Source: Riptortus pedestris
Taxonomy: Eukaryota; Arthropoda; Insecta; Hemiptera; Alydidae
Length of the DNA: 64,000 nt
Assembly: GCA_019009955.1 (NCBI GenBank)
Contig: CM032231.1
Location: forward strand, 109,047,001-109,111,000
Direction: 5' to 3'
In this document: piece by piece, positions 1-11,049 of the stretch
Layout: each line of letters opens with the position of its first letter
How positions within the stretch are numbered: position 1 is the stretch's first letter
Position numbers and translations under genes: made by a program
Notes under the pieces: generated by a model
Seen by the model: the letters and a program-made list of their open reading frames with translations, nothing else
Told to the model about the DNA's origin: nothing
The model's database searches: none

Positions 1-77
1 ATTTCTCTATTGTAAAACTTCACATGGGAAATCTGCTTAGTTTACGCAGCCACTGCGTGACCGACTTTTGTTGTGTT
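1..77 (-). mobile_element. Family A Helentron-like element, 5' end only (cut by window edge)
   Basis: The segment reads on the minus strand as the 5' terminus of family A: GTC-GTCACGCAG, the hairpin arm CTGCGT (here one mismatch), then AGCAGATTTCCC and the 'gaagttttacaatagagaaat' block. The rest of the copy lies outside the window. Confidence 0.8.
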
Positions 78-299
78 ATGCGAGTTATTTGCTTTTTCAT
101 GTATCCACCCTTCTTCATGTTAATATATTTCGTGTATGAATATGGAACTTTGTAAGTTTAGGCAATGAGGTTTTTTCCACGGTTTTTATTTAACCTTATT
201 TTATTAGTGTGTCACTTATGGTTTAAACTATTTGAAGAAATTCCACATGACCGTACTTGAATTCTCATTGATTCATACTATTGTAAACAATGTATGAAG

Positions 300-508
300 C
301 AATGGGGGCCACATAAGCGGTTAGGTCTTTATCTCACTTCGTATATCTGGAGTCGTCAGTTCGATTTTCACCTGGGCTATAGGAATTTATTTAGTGACGA
401 ACTCATCAAATAAAATCCTTAGACCCACCAAATGGGTCAACCTGTAGACAAGCCGTCCCAATTAGCCTTAGTAACACTAAATTGGACGTTAATGAATAAC
501 AAAAATAA
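300..508 (+). mobile_element. tRNA-headed SINE copy
   Basis: This is a diverged copy of a SINE family found at least eight times in the window. The head carries a tRNA-like B box (AGTTCGATTTTC). Then come a body motif (ggaatttatttagtgacgaa) and a 3' region ending CCAATTAGCCTTAGTAAC...TGGACGTTAATGAATAAC. The A box is badly eroded. It would be transcribed by RNA polymerase III if intact and mobilised by a partner LINE. The family name is not recognised. Confidence 0.75.
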
Positions 509-1160
509 TATTCTGAAAGCCCTTTGTTTTTTAACCCGTTGATGACTGTCCTTGCCATATAAGTACCCGTTAGTTTAAAAACTACTGCTTTATTGATTTT
601 TTTTTGTACTGGCATGCCTCGTGGGGATGGTATGTTCCAGCACTCAGAATTGAGTTGTAACATTGAATGCACTATTAAAGTTTTACTGCAGAGAGTCGTT
701 TTATTTATTTTTATTGTCGTCCTTGATGAGCCTAGATGTCCCAATCTCTCTTAACAGATGTTTCATAATTGAAATCTTCCTCACTGTACTAACTTTGATC
801 GTACCATCAATTTTAATGCGAAATGAACTGACAGATAATTATCCATGAAGTTCTAATTCAATTCCCGCTACTAGCTTTTAATAAAACTCCTTTGTTCTGT
901 GAACGAAAGAAGTTGTAGTCTATTATGATGAGGAAAAAAGATAGATGCGATAGAAGTCTTTAAGGTTATCAGCTGATTTCTAAACAGTTGCTCTGATAAG
1001 GTTCATAAAACTTTCCGCTTGTTATCAGAGACTTCCGGTTCTGAGTGATAGCCCTCCACCTAACTTGTACCGTAAACTTTCTAACACTTCTAAACCTTTC
1101 ATACACTTCATTTACTTATTTCATGAGATTTCTAACATCTGTTGGTTAACTCTTTAAAAT
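509..1160. other. Unassigned AT-rich sequence
   Basis: I see no gene, known repeat family or tandem array here. The short open frames lack protein-like composition. Confidence 0.6.
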
Positions 1161-1345
1161 ATTATTATTATTTATTAACGTCCACTTTTTGCAACTAAGG
1201 CTAATTGGGGCGGGTTATCTACAGGTTACCACCCTTTTCTAGCCAGGGTGGGACTTAGGATGACATTTAATGAACTCCGTGTCTAAATAATTTCCTACGC
1301 CCAGGTGAGAGTCGAACTCGCCACTCTAGGTTTACGATGCCAGGG
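1161..1345 (-). mobile_element. tRNA-headed SINE copy, minus member of a head-to-head pair
   Basis: On the minus strand it reads from a B box (GAGTTCGACTC) through the GGTTACCACCC/GGGTGG hairpin region to GTGGACGTTAATAAATAAT at the 3' end. Its head abuts the head of the + copy starting near 1351, forming a ~200-bp-arm inverted repeat. Confidence 0.8.
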
Positions 1346-1350
1346 GCTCA

Positions 1351-1548
1351 GGTTAGCCATGTGAATTAAATCGTTTGTTTTTAATCTCACAGGGTAAACC
1401 TAGAGTGGCGAGTTCGATTCCCACCTAGGCAAAGGAATTCATTTAATAGCGGAAAACATCCTGAGTGCCACCCTGGCTAGAAAAGGGTGGTAACCTTTAG
1501 ATAACCCGTCCCAATTAGCCTTAGTTGCAAAAAGTGGACGTTAATAAA
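1351..1548 (+). mobile_element. tRNA-headed SINE copy, plus member of a head-to-head pair
   Basis: It begins GGTTAGCCATGTGAATTAA (degenerate A-box area) and has a canonical B box, GAGTTCGATTCCC. The body shows CCACCCTGGCTAGAAAAGGGTGG, and the copy ends GTGGACGTTAATAAATA. This is the best-preserved copy for judging the family consensus. Confidence 0.85.
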
Positions 1549-1995
1549 TATTTTAAATCTGACCCCACATGATGGACGATTGGGTTTAATCATAGCCCTT
1601 GGGTATAGACAATTCTTTCAAATAATGTGGCAAAACATAAAATTGAAATCATAACTTAAATCTAATTTCAATTAACATCACTCTTTAAGTCAGTCGTCCT
1701 TTAGTGTCTTACCGGACTGGCGGTCAACAAGGAGTTTACTTTGGAATTTAAAAAAAAAAAAAAAAGTTTCACTATTGTTTCGGAAATATATTACTTTCTA
1801 ACAGATTTGGAGGAAGGCTTTTTTTAAAACGAAAAAACTGTTCTCATAATCATCTATATATATATATATATATTTCACTTTTTTTACACTATTTAACAAA
1901 TACCTTACAACCTCCCGCTTAAAGAACCACGTCGATAAAAATGCCAGATCCTCCAGAAAACAGCTTTTTTGGGGCGTGGGAGGTGGAATAGAGAG
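1549..1995. other. AT-rich spacer with poly(A) and short (TA)n
   Basis: It contains an A-run near 1750-1765 and a short TA microsatellite near 1853-1874. No gene is apparent. Confidence 0.6.
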
Positions 1996-2036
1996 GGAGA
2001 AATTTCGAAAATTCGAAACTGAGGTCCGTTCAAAAC

Positions 2037-2113
<77 letters not shown>

Positions 2114-2551
2114 CTGTTACCGCTCTAGCGGTCGCAATTTTTGTTTGATCGTTACGAAACTCGAAATTTAGTCGTTTTATGGAAAAAGAAAGATCAAGTT
2201 CGTTAACAGCTAAAATCAGACCAGTGGGAGGGGGGTTTAGAGGGGAGGATTTTCGAAAATTCAAAATATCTCCGTTACTATACGTCGGATCGAAAAATTG
2301 TATAGAATCAATCTTATTGCAAATTAAATTTACTATAAATATTGTTACGTACATTTATTCTCTATCTTGAATATTAACCGAGATATTTGCATTTTTATTA
2401 TATCTGGGTGGCTAACGGATGAGAGTGATTTTCCCGACAAAAGCTAGTACGGCCGTTACCTTACCTGCTCGGCTCTTGTGAAATTTCTCTATTGTAAAAC
2501 TTCACGTGGGAAATCTGCTTAGTTTACGCAGGCCCTGCGTGACGGACTTTT
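1996..2551 (-). mobile_element. Family A Helentron-like element, 3' hairpin missing
   Basis: In minus orientation the copy runs from the 'gaggtccgttcaaaactg' block through a ~70-bp TA microsatellite (about 2041-2110), the G-tract block near 2222-2250 and the 5' terminus ending in CTGCGTGACGGAC at 2541-2548. The 3' palindrome and CTGCTAAAA end are absent, so it is 3'-truncated. Apparent Ile-Tyr repeats in translation are the TA tract, not protein. Confidence 0.85.
2041..2110. repeat. (TA)n microsatellite inside family A copy
   Basis: It is an almost pure TA dinucleotide run at the position where family A copies carry TA repeats. Confidence 0.95.
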
Positions 2552-2925
2552 TCTTTTATCCGAGTAATAACCGAAATGTTTTAATTTTTAGCCTATAGTA
2601 AACTCCCGTTCCTACTTATGCCATAGTAACAGGTAGCTGTTATACCATGAAACACTTAATTGTAAAGATTCCAAATCTAGTTTTCATTGAGTGGGGTACG
2701 TGTAAATCGTTGTGTGATGACGCCAACAGTTATGACTTTTTCATTACACCGACTAGAAAACATGTGTTTTCTATGCATGATCTGCGTACGGAAACTAAGA
2801 GTACTAGGACGGTAAAATTTGGCGGGAATCAAATACATGTATTTGTAATATTCCTAATTTTTTTCATTTAACTCTTCGTAACCTGTGTTACTAAACATTG
2901 GCTAAATAAGTGTTATAGTTGTACT

Positions 2926-3335
2926 GTGAATTCGTGTGAGACGAACGTAACGTCCCAGTGTCAAGATATACAACAAGATATTTTGAATGAAGCGCAGCAA
3001 GCAATAGGAGAATTAATACCTCAAAAATCCAACGAGAGATACATGGCAGAATATAAGAGGTTTAATGATTGGCGAGAAAGAAGAGCTGTTGGTACTGTTT
3101 CTGAAGAAGTGATACTGGCCTACTTATTGGAATCGTCGAAAACCTACCTAGCCCCTCTTATTTATGGTAATATGAGATGTTCTTCACAGTAGATGACTAT
3201 CTTAATGAAGAAATCGATGCTGTTGAATCGACATCAACCAATAATTTGGTAATCAATAAGCCGTACATACCCCCTAAAGGGTTTAACATTAGCGGCAATA
3301 ATAATTGCACAATTAATATCAATATAAAGATGTAA
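2926..3335 (+). pseudogene. Crypton-like tyrosine recombinase remnant, internally deleted
   Basis: Two conceptual protein pieces lie close together. The first (2926-3189) contains SNERYMAEYKRFNDWRERR followed by VSEEVILAYLLES, resembling the N-terminal core-binding (SAM-like) domain of the tyrosine-recombinase family in Cryptons and host genes derived from them. The second (3192-3332, two frames over) is a C-terminal tail of the kind seen in those proteins, with YIPPKGFNISGNNNCTININ and then a stop. The catalytic domain (R..HxxR..Y) is missing between them, so this is a deletion derivative. No upstream in-frame ATG is evident. It could instead derive from a domesticated host copy. Family assignment rests on recalled family appearance, not a search. 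Confidence 0.5.
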
Positions 3336-3448
3336 TTTGTAACCTTGTTGTTCTGACATATGTTTCATAACTACCATAAAAATAAACCTGTTTGGCTTAA
3401 TTAATTTCAGTAATTTCTTGAGGTTGTTGTAGAGTGTAAGGAAAAGTA

Positions 3449-3573
3449 ATTTTCATTATTCGTACGGAAACTGTCTTTTCGGTACTCGGTCTGTTTTCCA
3501 AGCTCGGCTTCGCCTCGCTCGTAAAAATAGACCTCGTATCGAAACACTCAGTTTCCGTACTTGTGATGAAAAT
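3449..3573. mobile_element. Foldback (snap-back) hairpin element 1
   Basis: A ~125-bp imperfect palindrome with arms of about 55-60 bp: outer ends ATTTTCAT/ATGAAAAT, then GTACGGAAACTG paired with CAGTTTCCGTAC. The centre is CTCGGCTTCGCCTCGCTCG. It lies just downstream of the Crypton-like remnant. The 12-mer CGTACGGAAACT also occurs near 2786. Confidence 0.6.
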
Positions 3574-3659
3574 AACTATTAACTAGGAAATGTTCACATG
3601 AGCAATGCCTTATGCGATATTTAACCGTTTAACTCAACACTAAAATTCATAGATGTTAA

Positions 3660-3936
3660 ACACTGAAATCGGACCTGGACAGGAGTGGGGAGTTTACAGG
3701 AGAGTGGTGACATGAAACTTCAAAATATCTCCGCTATTATGAGCCCTTTCGAAAAAAGTTACAGAGCCAATTTCCTCATGATATTGATGCTCTACAATTT
3801 TTGTTCTATACATTTTTACATAGCTGAAATATCAAACGAGTTATTTGTTATTTCGTGTATTCAGTCTTCAGAAACCTCTAATTCACAAGTGGGAAGTGTG
3901 CTTGGTTAACGCAGCCCCTGCGTGACGGACATTTTA
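3660..3936 (-). mobile_element. Family A element, highly diverged short copy
   Basis: It ends with the family A 5' terminus on the minus strand (CAGCCCCTGCGTGACGGAC near 3912-3930). It retains the 'caaaatatctccgctattatgagcc' internal block, but the TA tract and 3' end are gone. The AGGAGTGGGG motif also occurs in variant copies near 26.4 and 59.6 kb, suggesting a subfamily. Confidence 0.65.
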
Positions 3937-4439
3937 TATAACGCGTGTCGTATGTAGAAAATGGTAATGGAACCAACATTAAAATAAATAGGGGTACATA
4001 AATAATTGGGTTAATAAAATAAGAGAGAATATAACTCAAAAAAGAGCCCTTCTACGCATCATCAAACTTTTTTTTAATTTCAGAATTACTGTGTCTTTCT
4101 TTAGGTTAGAAATAGAAACCACAAACGATGCTATCTTATTGACTTCAATAGGGAATTTAAATAAATTAGCATCACATGAAATATTAATGGCATTTCTATT
4201 CTTTTTTATCGAAACTATTAAAAACATATTTATTTTTTTTCTTCGTTTTGCTATCAAACCAATCTAACTATATGTTTTTTAAGTAAACTAAATGAATATC
4301 TTGTTAAACATTTTATATTTAAATATTTATACTTTTCCTTAACAAACACATGTAAAATGTTTGCTACACCTTCAGGATTTACGTTTATGCTACTGATCCC
4401 TCCTGCCTGGACATTTTAATCGTCTAATACTATATTTGG
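3937..4439. other. Unassigned AT-rich sequence
   Basis: No gene or recognised element is seen; there are poly-T runs near 4070 and 4208-4220. Confidence 0.6.
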
Positions 4440-5790
4440 AGTAATTGTTGCGATAATCATGCATAATTGTTTTAAATCCTTTGCACATTTAGAGATAACC
4501 TTATATAACTGTTTTCTACCATTTAAAAATATGCTAATAATCCTAAATAAGTATTTTCTACCCTTTACATATGTGGCGCTAATTTCATACTTCCATTCAA
4601 CTCTTAGCACAAGTTGCGATAATCATACTAATTGTTTTCTAGGTTTGATACATAATATGATAATCCTGTACGAGTATTTTCTACCCTTTACATATGTGGC
4701 GATAATCATATTTACATTCAACTCTTAGCACATGTTGCGATAATCATACTAATTGTTTTCTAGGCTTGATACATAATATGATAATCCGGTACCAGTATTT
4801 TCTACCCTTTACATATGTGGCGATAATCATATTTACATTCTACTCTTAGCACAAGTTGCGATAATCGTACTAATTGTTTTCTAGGTTTGATACATAATAT
4901 GATAATCCTGTACCAGTATTTTCTACCCTTTGCATATGTGGCGATAATCATATTTACATTCTACTCTTAGCACATGTTGCGATAATCATACTAATTGTTT
5001 TCTATGCTTGATACATAATATGATAATCCTATATCAGTATTTTCTACCCTTTACATATGTGGCGATAATCATATTTACATTCTACTCTTAGCACATGTTG
5101 CGATAATCATACTAATTGTTTTCTAGGATTGATACATAATATGATAATCCTATATCAGTATTTTCTACCCTTTACATATGTGGCGATAATCATATTTACA
5201 TTCAACTCTTAGCACAAGTTGCGATAATCATACTAATTGTTTTCTATGCTTGATACATAATATGATAATCCTATATCAGTATTTTCTACCCTTTACATAT
5301 GTGGTGATAATCATATTTACATTCCACTCTTAGCACATGTTGCGATAATCATACTAATTGTTGTCTAGGGTTGATTTATAATATGATAATCCTGTACCAG
5401 TATTTTCTACCCTTTGCATATGTGGCGATAATCATATTTACATTCTACTCTTAGCACATGTTGCGATAATCATACTAATTGTTTTCTATGCTTGATACAT
5501 AATATGATAATCCTATATCAGTATTTTCTACCCTTTACATATGTGGCGATAATCATATTTACATTCCACTCTTAGCACATGTTGCGATAATCATAATAAT
5601 TATTTTCTATGCTTGATTTATAATATGATAATCCTGTACCAGTATTTTCTACCCTTTGCATATGTGGCGATAATCATATTTTCATTCTTCTCTTAGCACA
5701 TGTTGCGTTAATCATACATAACTGTTTTTTACCCTTTACAAACATGGCGATGATCCTAAAAAAGTATTTTGAAACTTTCTGTTAAGACAC
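4440..5790. repeat. Satellite array with 121-bp higher-order repeat of three ~40-bp monomers
   Basis: From about 4600 to 5710 a 121-bp unit repeats about nine times with high identity; GCGATAATCATACTAATTG recurs near 4616, 4737, 4858, 4979, 5100, 5221, 5342, 5463 and 5584 (the last slightly altered). Each unit splits into three related monomers of 41, 42 and 38 bp, each beginning with an ACATRTKGCGATAATC-like motif. Diverged single monomers flank the homogeneous block (4440-4600, 5710-5790). It is not coding; open frames across it are artefacts. Confidence 0.9.
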
Positions 5791-5954
5791 ATGATAAATA
5801 TGTGACCACAATAGCAACCTTGTGACAATCACATATTTATTTCCAACTCTTTCCACTTGTTCGGGTGCGGCACAGAAACGTGCTGATTTAAAAGGTTAAT
5901 AAAAACAAAAATATTAGAGATAATGTTTTAATTCGTTTTACATATTATCTTAGA

Positions 5955-6660
5955 TTCTCTGAATTTATTTATTACACTTTTTTTAAAAATGACTTCGAAC
6001 AATTGACGGCCTCCATTGTCAATACACTGAGCTATGAGTTTTTTGAAGTTCTGATGAACTCTTTCGAGCATATCAATTGGTATGTCGGCGATGGCTTTCC
6101 GAATGTTGTCCTTTAGATGAACTAGGGTCCGTGGGCGATCATTGTAGACAACAGATTTTAGGTAACCCCATAAGAAAGCTAATAGGCCAAGGAAGATCGC
6201 CTCTCAAGGAGATCAGTCGATTGGGGAAGTTCTCCCTCAAAAGCTCCATCTTGTTGAAACCACATACCACCAATGTTCTTTTTCTTGCAGTTTAGGGAGA
6301 AAAATGTTGTAATCATCTCCCTGTAGTGAACTGAATCCACAGTGTTCGTTTTCTTCAAAAAAGTAAGGACCAATTATCCCTACTCTTGATATTGCACACC
6401 ACACAGTTACGCGTTCAGAATGGAGTGGCTTCTGATGAAGTATACGTGGGTTGTTAGCACTCCAATAACGCATGTTTTGTTTGTTCACACAACCAGAAAT
6501 GTGAAAAAGAATTCGTCTCACAGTGCGGCCAGATAACCCCAGAGCAGCTGCGTGTTTCTGCGCCGAACGCCGAGGAGATCGGACGAATGACTCTTTAGAT
6601 ATTTTCTGGAGTTCTACCCCTTGTACATATTTCAGTAATCCTATCAGTGTTTCGCTTTCC
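5955..6660 (-). pseudogene. mariner/Tc1-superfamily transposase remnant
   Basis: Minus-strand translation gives, in order, a helix-turn-helix-like segment (SPRRSAQKHAAALGLSGRTV), a deletion, then QNMRYWSANNPRILHQKPLH, VTVWCAISRVGIIGPYFFEE, WFQQDGA (transposase catalytic neighbourhood), LWGYLKSVVYNDRPRTLVHL and NIRKAIADIPIDMLERV, ending near FEVIFKK. These are hallmark stretches of insect mariner-like transposases often annotated as 'Tc3-like'. At least one frameshift near 6300, stops and the missing region between HTH and catalytic domain make it non-functional. It sits inside the satellite, which resumes on its far side. Confidence 0.85.
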
Positions 6661-7195
6661 TTTACAAATGTGTGAATAATCTCATATGTCTTCCCAATTC
6701 TCTGCACATGTAGGAATAATAGTACACAATTGTTTTCTACCATTGACACATGATGCGATAATCATACATAATTGTTTTCTATCGTTTACACATATTACGA
6801 TTATCCTATGTATATGTTTACCTACCCTTTACATATTTGGTGGTAATCTCATATGTCTTTTCAACCTAGAGCACATGTTGCGGTAATCATAAATGTGTGG
6901 TTCTGCCCTTTACTCTTGTGTCAATAATCCTATTTGTCTTTCCTCCCCTTTACTTATATTTCGATAATCATACATAATGTTTTTTATTTACGGTTTGCTG
7001 CGATAATGCTGCATAAGTGTTTTATACCCTATACACCTCTGGCGATAATCCTATAAGTGCATTGTACTATTTACACATTGATCTTGTAAAAGTGTTACCT
7101 GGAACCCATGTAGCGATAATCCCATGATATGGTTTCCTATTGTTTTCTCATGTTGAGGTAATGCTGTAAATGGTCCTTCATTCCTTGACGCATGA
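6661..7195. repeat. Diverged monomeric part of the ~40-bp satellite
   Basis: Successive ~38-43-bp units share the pattern ACATGTTGCGATAATCATA...TTTTCTACC.TTTAC but are strongly diverged and not arranged in the 121-bp higher-order unit. This is the continuation of the 4440-5790 array beyond the mariner insertion. Confidence 0.8.
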
Positions 7196-7203
7196 CATAA
7201 GCA

Positions 7204-7329
7204 TTTTAGTAGATTTCCATTAAGGGAAATCAGCTGTTGAGGTCCTACTCATGACACGATATTCGAATTTTTTCTTCAAACGTCCATCAATCCTACCTAG
7301 GAGATGACGAAAATGAGGTTCGTTATAAA

Positions 7330-7385
<56 letters not shown>

Positions 7386-7831
7386 CTGTTACCGCTCGTT
7401 GGCAAACTTGGTATTTAATCTTTTTACATCAAAAGAAAGATCAAGTTTGTTAATGGTTCAAATTCGACCAGTGGGAGAGTGGGTTTAGAGGGGAGGAATT
7501 TCGAAAATTCTTAATATCTCCGTTGTTATGCGTCGGATTGAAGAATTGTATAAAACCTATCTTGCAAATGTATTGATCTACAAATGTTATCATGTACGTT
7601 TTTTCACTACCTTGATTACTAACCGAGATATTTGCATTTTTTTTTACTTTTCGGCCTTCAGTAAACCCTACTCTTCCTCATGCCATATCAACAATAAGCT
7701 CTTGTATTATGAAGCGCTTCATTTGAAGATTAAATACCAAATATTGTTCTCATTGAACATTGACGTTTTGAGCTAAATGCAAATACGAAAGAAAATCTGC
7801 TTAGTTAATACAGCCCCTGCATGAAGAAGTT
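7204..7831 (-). mobile_element. Family A Helentron-like element, near full length
   Basis: It begins with TTTTAGTAGATTTCCATTAAGGGAAATCAGCT (3' hairpin, minus sense, slightly eroded) and carries a TA tract (about 7333-7382) and a G-tract block near 7470-7495. It ends with a degraded 5' terminus (CAGCCCCTGCATGAAG). It adjoins the satellite on its left. Confidence 0.85.
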
Positions 7832-7995
7832 TTATTGTAAAGAGAGATTAATGTTTATAAAACTTGTAATTTTTTTGGCTTTTAAAAATTGATTTTATAA
7901 ATTTAATTATGAAAATGATAGTAAATTTCTAGGTGCTTTTGAAAATAATGATTTGACTAAATATACAATTTTGAATAGACCAGTTACACTTTAAA

Positions 7996-9535
7996 TCTCA
8001 ACCATACCAAAGTACTAGAAAATACAACAGCTCTTCTCAACCATACCAAAGTATTATAAAATACAACATGATTTTCTCAACCATACCAAAGTACTAGAAA
8101 ATACAACAGCTCTTCTCAACCATACCAAAGTATTATAAAATACAACATGATTTTCTCAACCATACCAAAGTACTAGAAAATACAACAGCTCTTCTCAACC
8201 ATACCAAAGTATTTAAAATACAACATGTTTCTCAACCATACCAAAGTACTAAAAATACAACAGCTTTCTCAACCATACCAAAGTTATATAAAATACAACA
8301 TGATTTTCTCAACCATACCAAAGTACTAGAAAATACAACAGCTCTTCTCAACCATACCAAAGTATTATAAAATACAACATGATTTTCTCAACCATACCAA
8401 AGTACTATAAAATACAACAAGATTTTCTCAACCATACCAAAGTACTATAAAATACAACAAGATTTTCTCAACCATACCAAAGTACTAGAAAATACAACAA
8501 GATTTTCTCAACCATACCAAAGTACTAGAAAATACAATAGCTCTTCTCAACCATACCAAAGTATTATAAAATACAACATGATTTTCTCAACCATACCAAA
8601 GAACTATAAAATACAACAAGATTTTCTCAACCATACCAAAGTACTAGAAAATACAACAAGCTCTTCTCAACCACACCAAAGTACTATAAAATACAACAAG
8701 ATTTTCTCAACCATTCCAAAGTACTAGAAAATACAACAAGATTTTCTCAACCATACCAAAGTACTATAAAATACAACAAGATTTTCTCAACCATACCAAA
8801 GTACTATAAAATACAACAAGATTTTCTCAACCATACCAAAGTACTATAAAATACAACAAGATTTTCTCAACCATACCAAAGTACTAGAAAATACAACAGC
8901 TCTTCTCAACCATACCAAAGTATTATAAAATACAACATGATTTTCTCAACCATACCAAAGTACTATAAAATACAACAAGATTTTCTCAACCATACCAAAG
9001 TACTAGAAAATACAACAAGCTCTTCTCAACCATACCAAAGTACTATAAAATACAACAAGATTTTCTCAACCATACCAAAGTACTATAAAATACAACAAGA
9101 TTTTCTCAACCATACCAAAGTACTATAAAATACAACATGATTTTCTCAACCATACACAAGTACTGTGAAATACAACATGATTTTCTCAACCATACCAAAG
9201 TACTAGAAAATACAACAAGATCTTCTCAACCATACCAAAGTACTATAAAATACAACAAGATTTTCTCAACCATACCAAAGTACTAGAAAATACAACAGCT
9301 CTTCTCAACCATACCAAAGTACTATAAAATACAACAAGATTTCCTCAACCATACCAAAGTACTAGAAAATTCAACAAGATTTTCTCAACCATACCAAAGT
9401 ACTAGAAAATACAACAGCTCTTCTCAACCATACCAAAGTACTATAAAATGCAACAAGATTTTCTCAACCAAACCCAATTACTATAAAATACAATAAGATT
9501 TTCTCAATCAAACCGAAGTTCAACACAAATACAAC
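7996..9535. repeat. 40-bp minisatellite, about 38 units
   Basis: The unit is TCTCAACCATACCAAAGTAC followed by TATAAAATACAACAAGATTT. Two main variants alternate in blocks: one with TATAAAATACAACAAGATTT and one with TAGAAAATACAACAGCTCT. The ends degrade (9470-9535). Because 40 is not a multiple of three, open frames through it are fortuitous. No similarity to the neighbouring 121-bp satellite is evident apart from the monomer length. Confidence 0.95.
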
Positions 9536-10328
9536 AAAAAGGCCTAATCTTATTTCAGAAGTTTCCATCTTTGCCTCAAACTTTCTTTTGTATTTTCGAT
9601 TTAACTAAGAAATGTTACGATAAAATAAATTATTTAATAAACAAAAAAAAACTTAATAAATAAATGACCTCAATAAATCGACCAGTTTTCTAGTCGCAGC
9701 CCTCCCTGGACTTCTTAAGTAATAAGATAAATGTACTATTTATTAAAGAAAGAATGTAACCACTAAAAGCTTAGTTGGTATTTCCGTATAAAGTAACGTT
9801 TCACTGGACCAAAATTGTATAAAATTGAATGCTCTATCAAATAAAATTATTAGAAATTATTTATTATTATTATAAAATTATTGGTTTGTTGCTTTATCCA
9901 GTTCATTTGATTATAATAATCAAAGTGCATCAGCTGATAGATTTCTTTTCTTTCTTTTCCTTTTAACTTCTGATGTGCTGAAAGTCCGGGTATGTCAAAA
10001 TAGGGGTTTGTTTTATTATTTTGATGGTTGTTGCATGAACAAGCTGTCAAGTTGGCTAGCTGTCAACAAATATATCTCTGGATCTCAATAAGGTTGTTGG
10101 TGCAGAATTAATCTGTGGACCTAAAGGCATCTCAAAGAGAAATTCCGTGAGTAGAATTACCGCCAAATTGAGTGGTATACATGTGCACGTGTCCAATTTA
10201 GATATAAACAGAATGGAGTGAGGTCAAACGGATACCATGTATAAAGGAATTTATGTTTACTGAAGGAATTCATTCCTCAACTTAAACTTTTATTATGAAC
10301 GATATAGTTAAGCGTTGGCTAATAGTAA
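9536..10328. other. Unassigned AT-rich sequence
   Basis: No gene or known repeat is recognised. Confidence 0.55.
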
Positions 10329-10330
10329 AA

Positions 10331-10867
10331 GCAGATTTCCCAAGTGAAGTTTTACAATAGAGAAATCTGCCTAATAACAACTGTAGTAGTAAGAAACCTC
10401 TAAACCTAAAACATTATTTAGGGCGTAATAACCCAGTAGTTTCCAGCCCCAAAAAACAGTTAACCTAACCTCTAAACCTATTCACGAGGGACGAATAGTT
10501 ATGGAAACGGCCGCCAGAGCTCTCGGAGGAAAGTCCGAACATAGCCTACTGGCGACCACACGCAGAATAGAAATGCAAATATCTCGGTTAATATTCAAGA
10601 TACAGAATAAATGTATGGAACAATATTTATAGTAAATTGAATTTGCAATAAGATTTATTCTATACAATTTTTCGATCCGACGCATAATAACGGAGATATT
10701 TTGAATTTTCAAAAATCCCCCCTCTACCCCCCCCCCCTCCCACTGGTCCGATTTCAGTCAGTCAGTTTAACGAACATGATCTTCTTTTTTACATAAAACT
10801 ATTAAATTCCGAATTTGGTAACGATCAAACAAACAATGACCGATAGAGCTTTAACAGACAAATATCG

Positions 10868-10927
<60 letters not shown>

Positions 10928-11049
10928 GAACGGACCTCATTTCCGTCATCTCCTGGGTAGGATCGATGGACATTTGAAGAAATTTTTCGAAACTCGCATC
11001 ATGAGCACGACCTCAATAGCTGATTTCCCTTAAGGGAAATCTGCTAAAA
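10331..11049 (+). mobile_element. Family A Helentron-like element lacking the first ~30 bp
   Basis: It starts directly at AGCAGATTTCCC, so the terminal GTCCGTCACGCAG hairpin is missing. It continues through 'caagtgaagttttacaatagag', a C-tract block (10720-10742), a TA microsatellite (about 10870-10922) and an intact 3' end with the 20-bp palindrome GATTTCCCTTAAGGGAAATC and CTGCTAAAA. Confidence 0.9.

Noticed and set aside
1351..1440. A tRNA gene
   Set aside because: The A and B box-like sequences belong to the head of a SINE with at least eight copies. It lacks a foldable acceptor stem and continues into the SINE body.
4440..5790. A CRISPR-like array
   Set aside because: All ~40-bp units are related to each other with no unique spacers; it is a eukaryotic satellite.
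8937..9128. 63-residue repeated frame (FLNHTKVL...)
   Set aside because: A 40-bp unit shifts frame at every repeat; this is one chance open window in the minisatellite.
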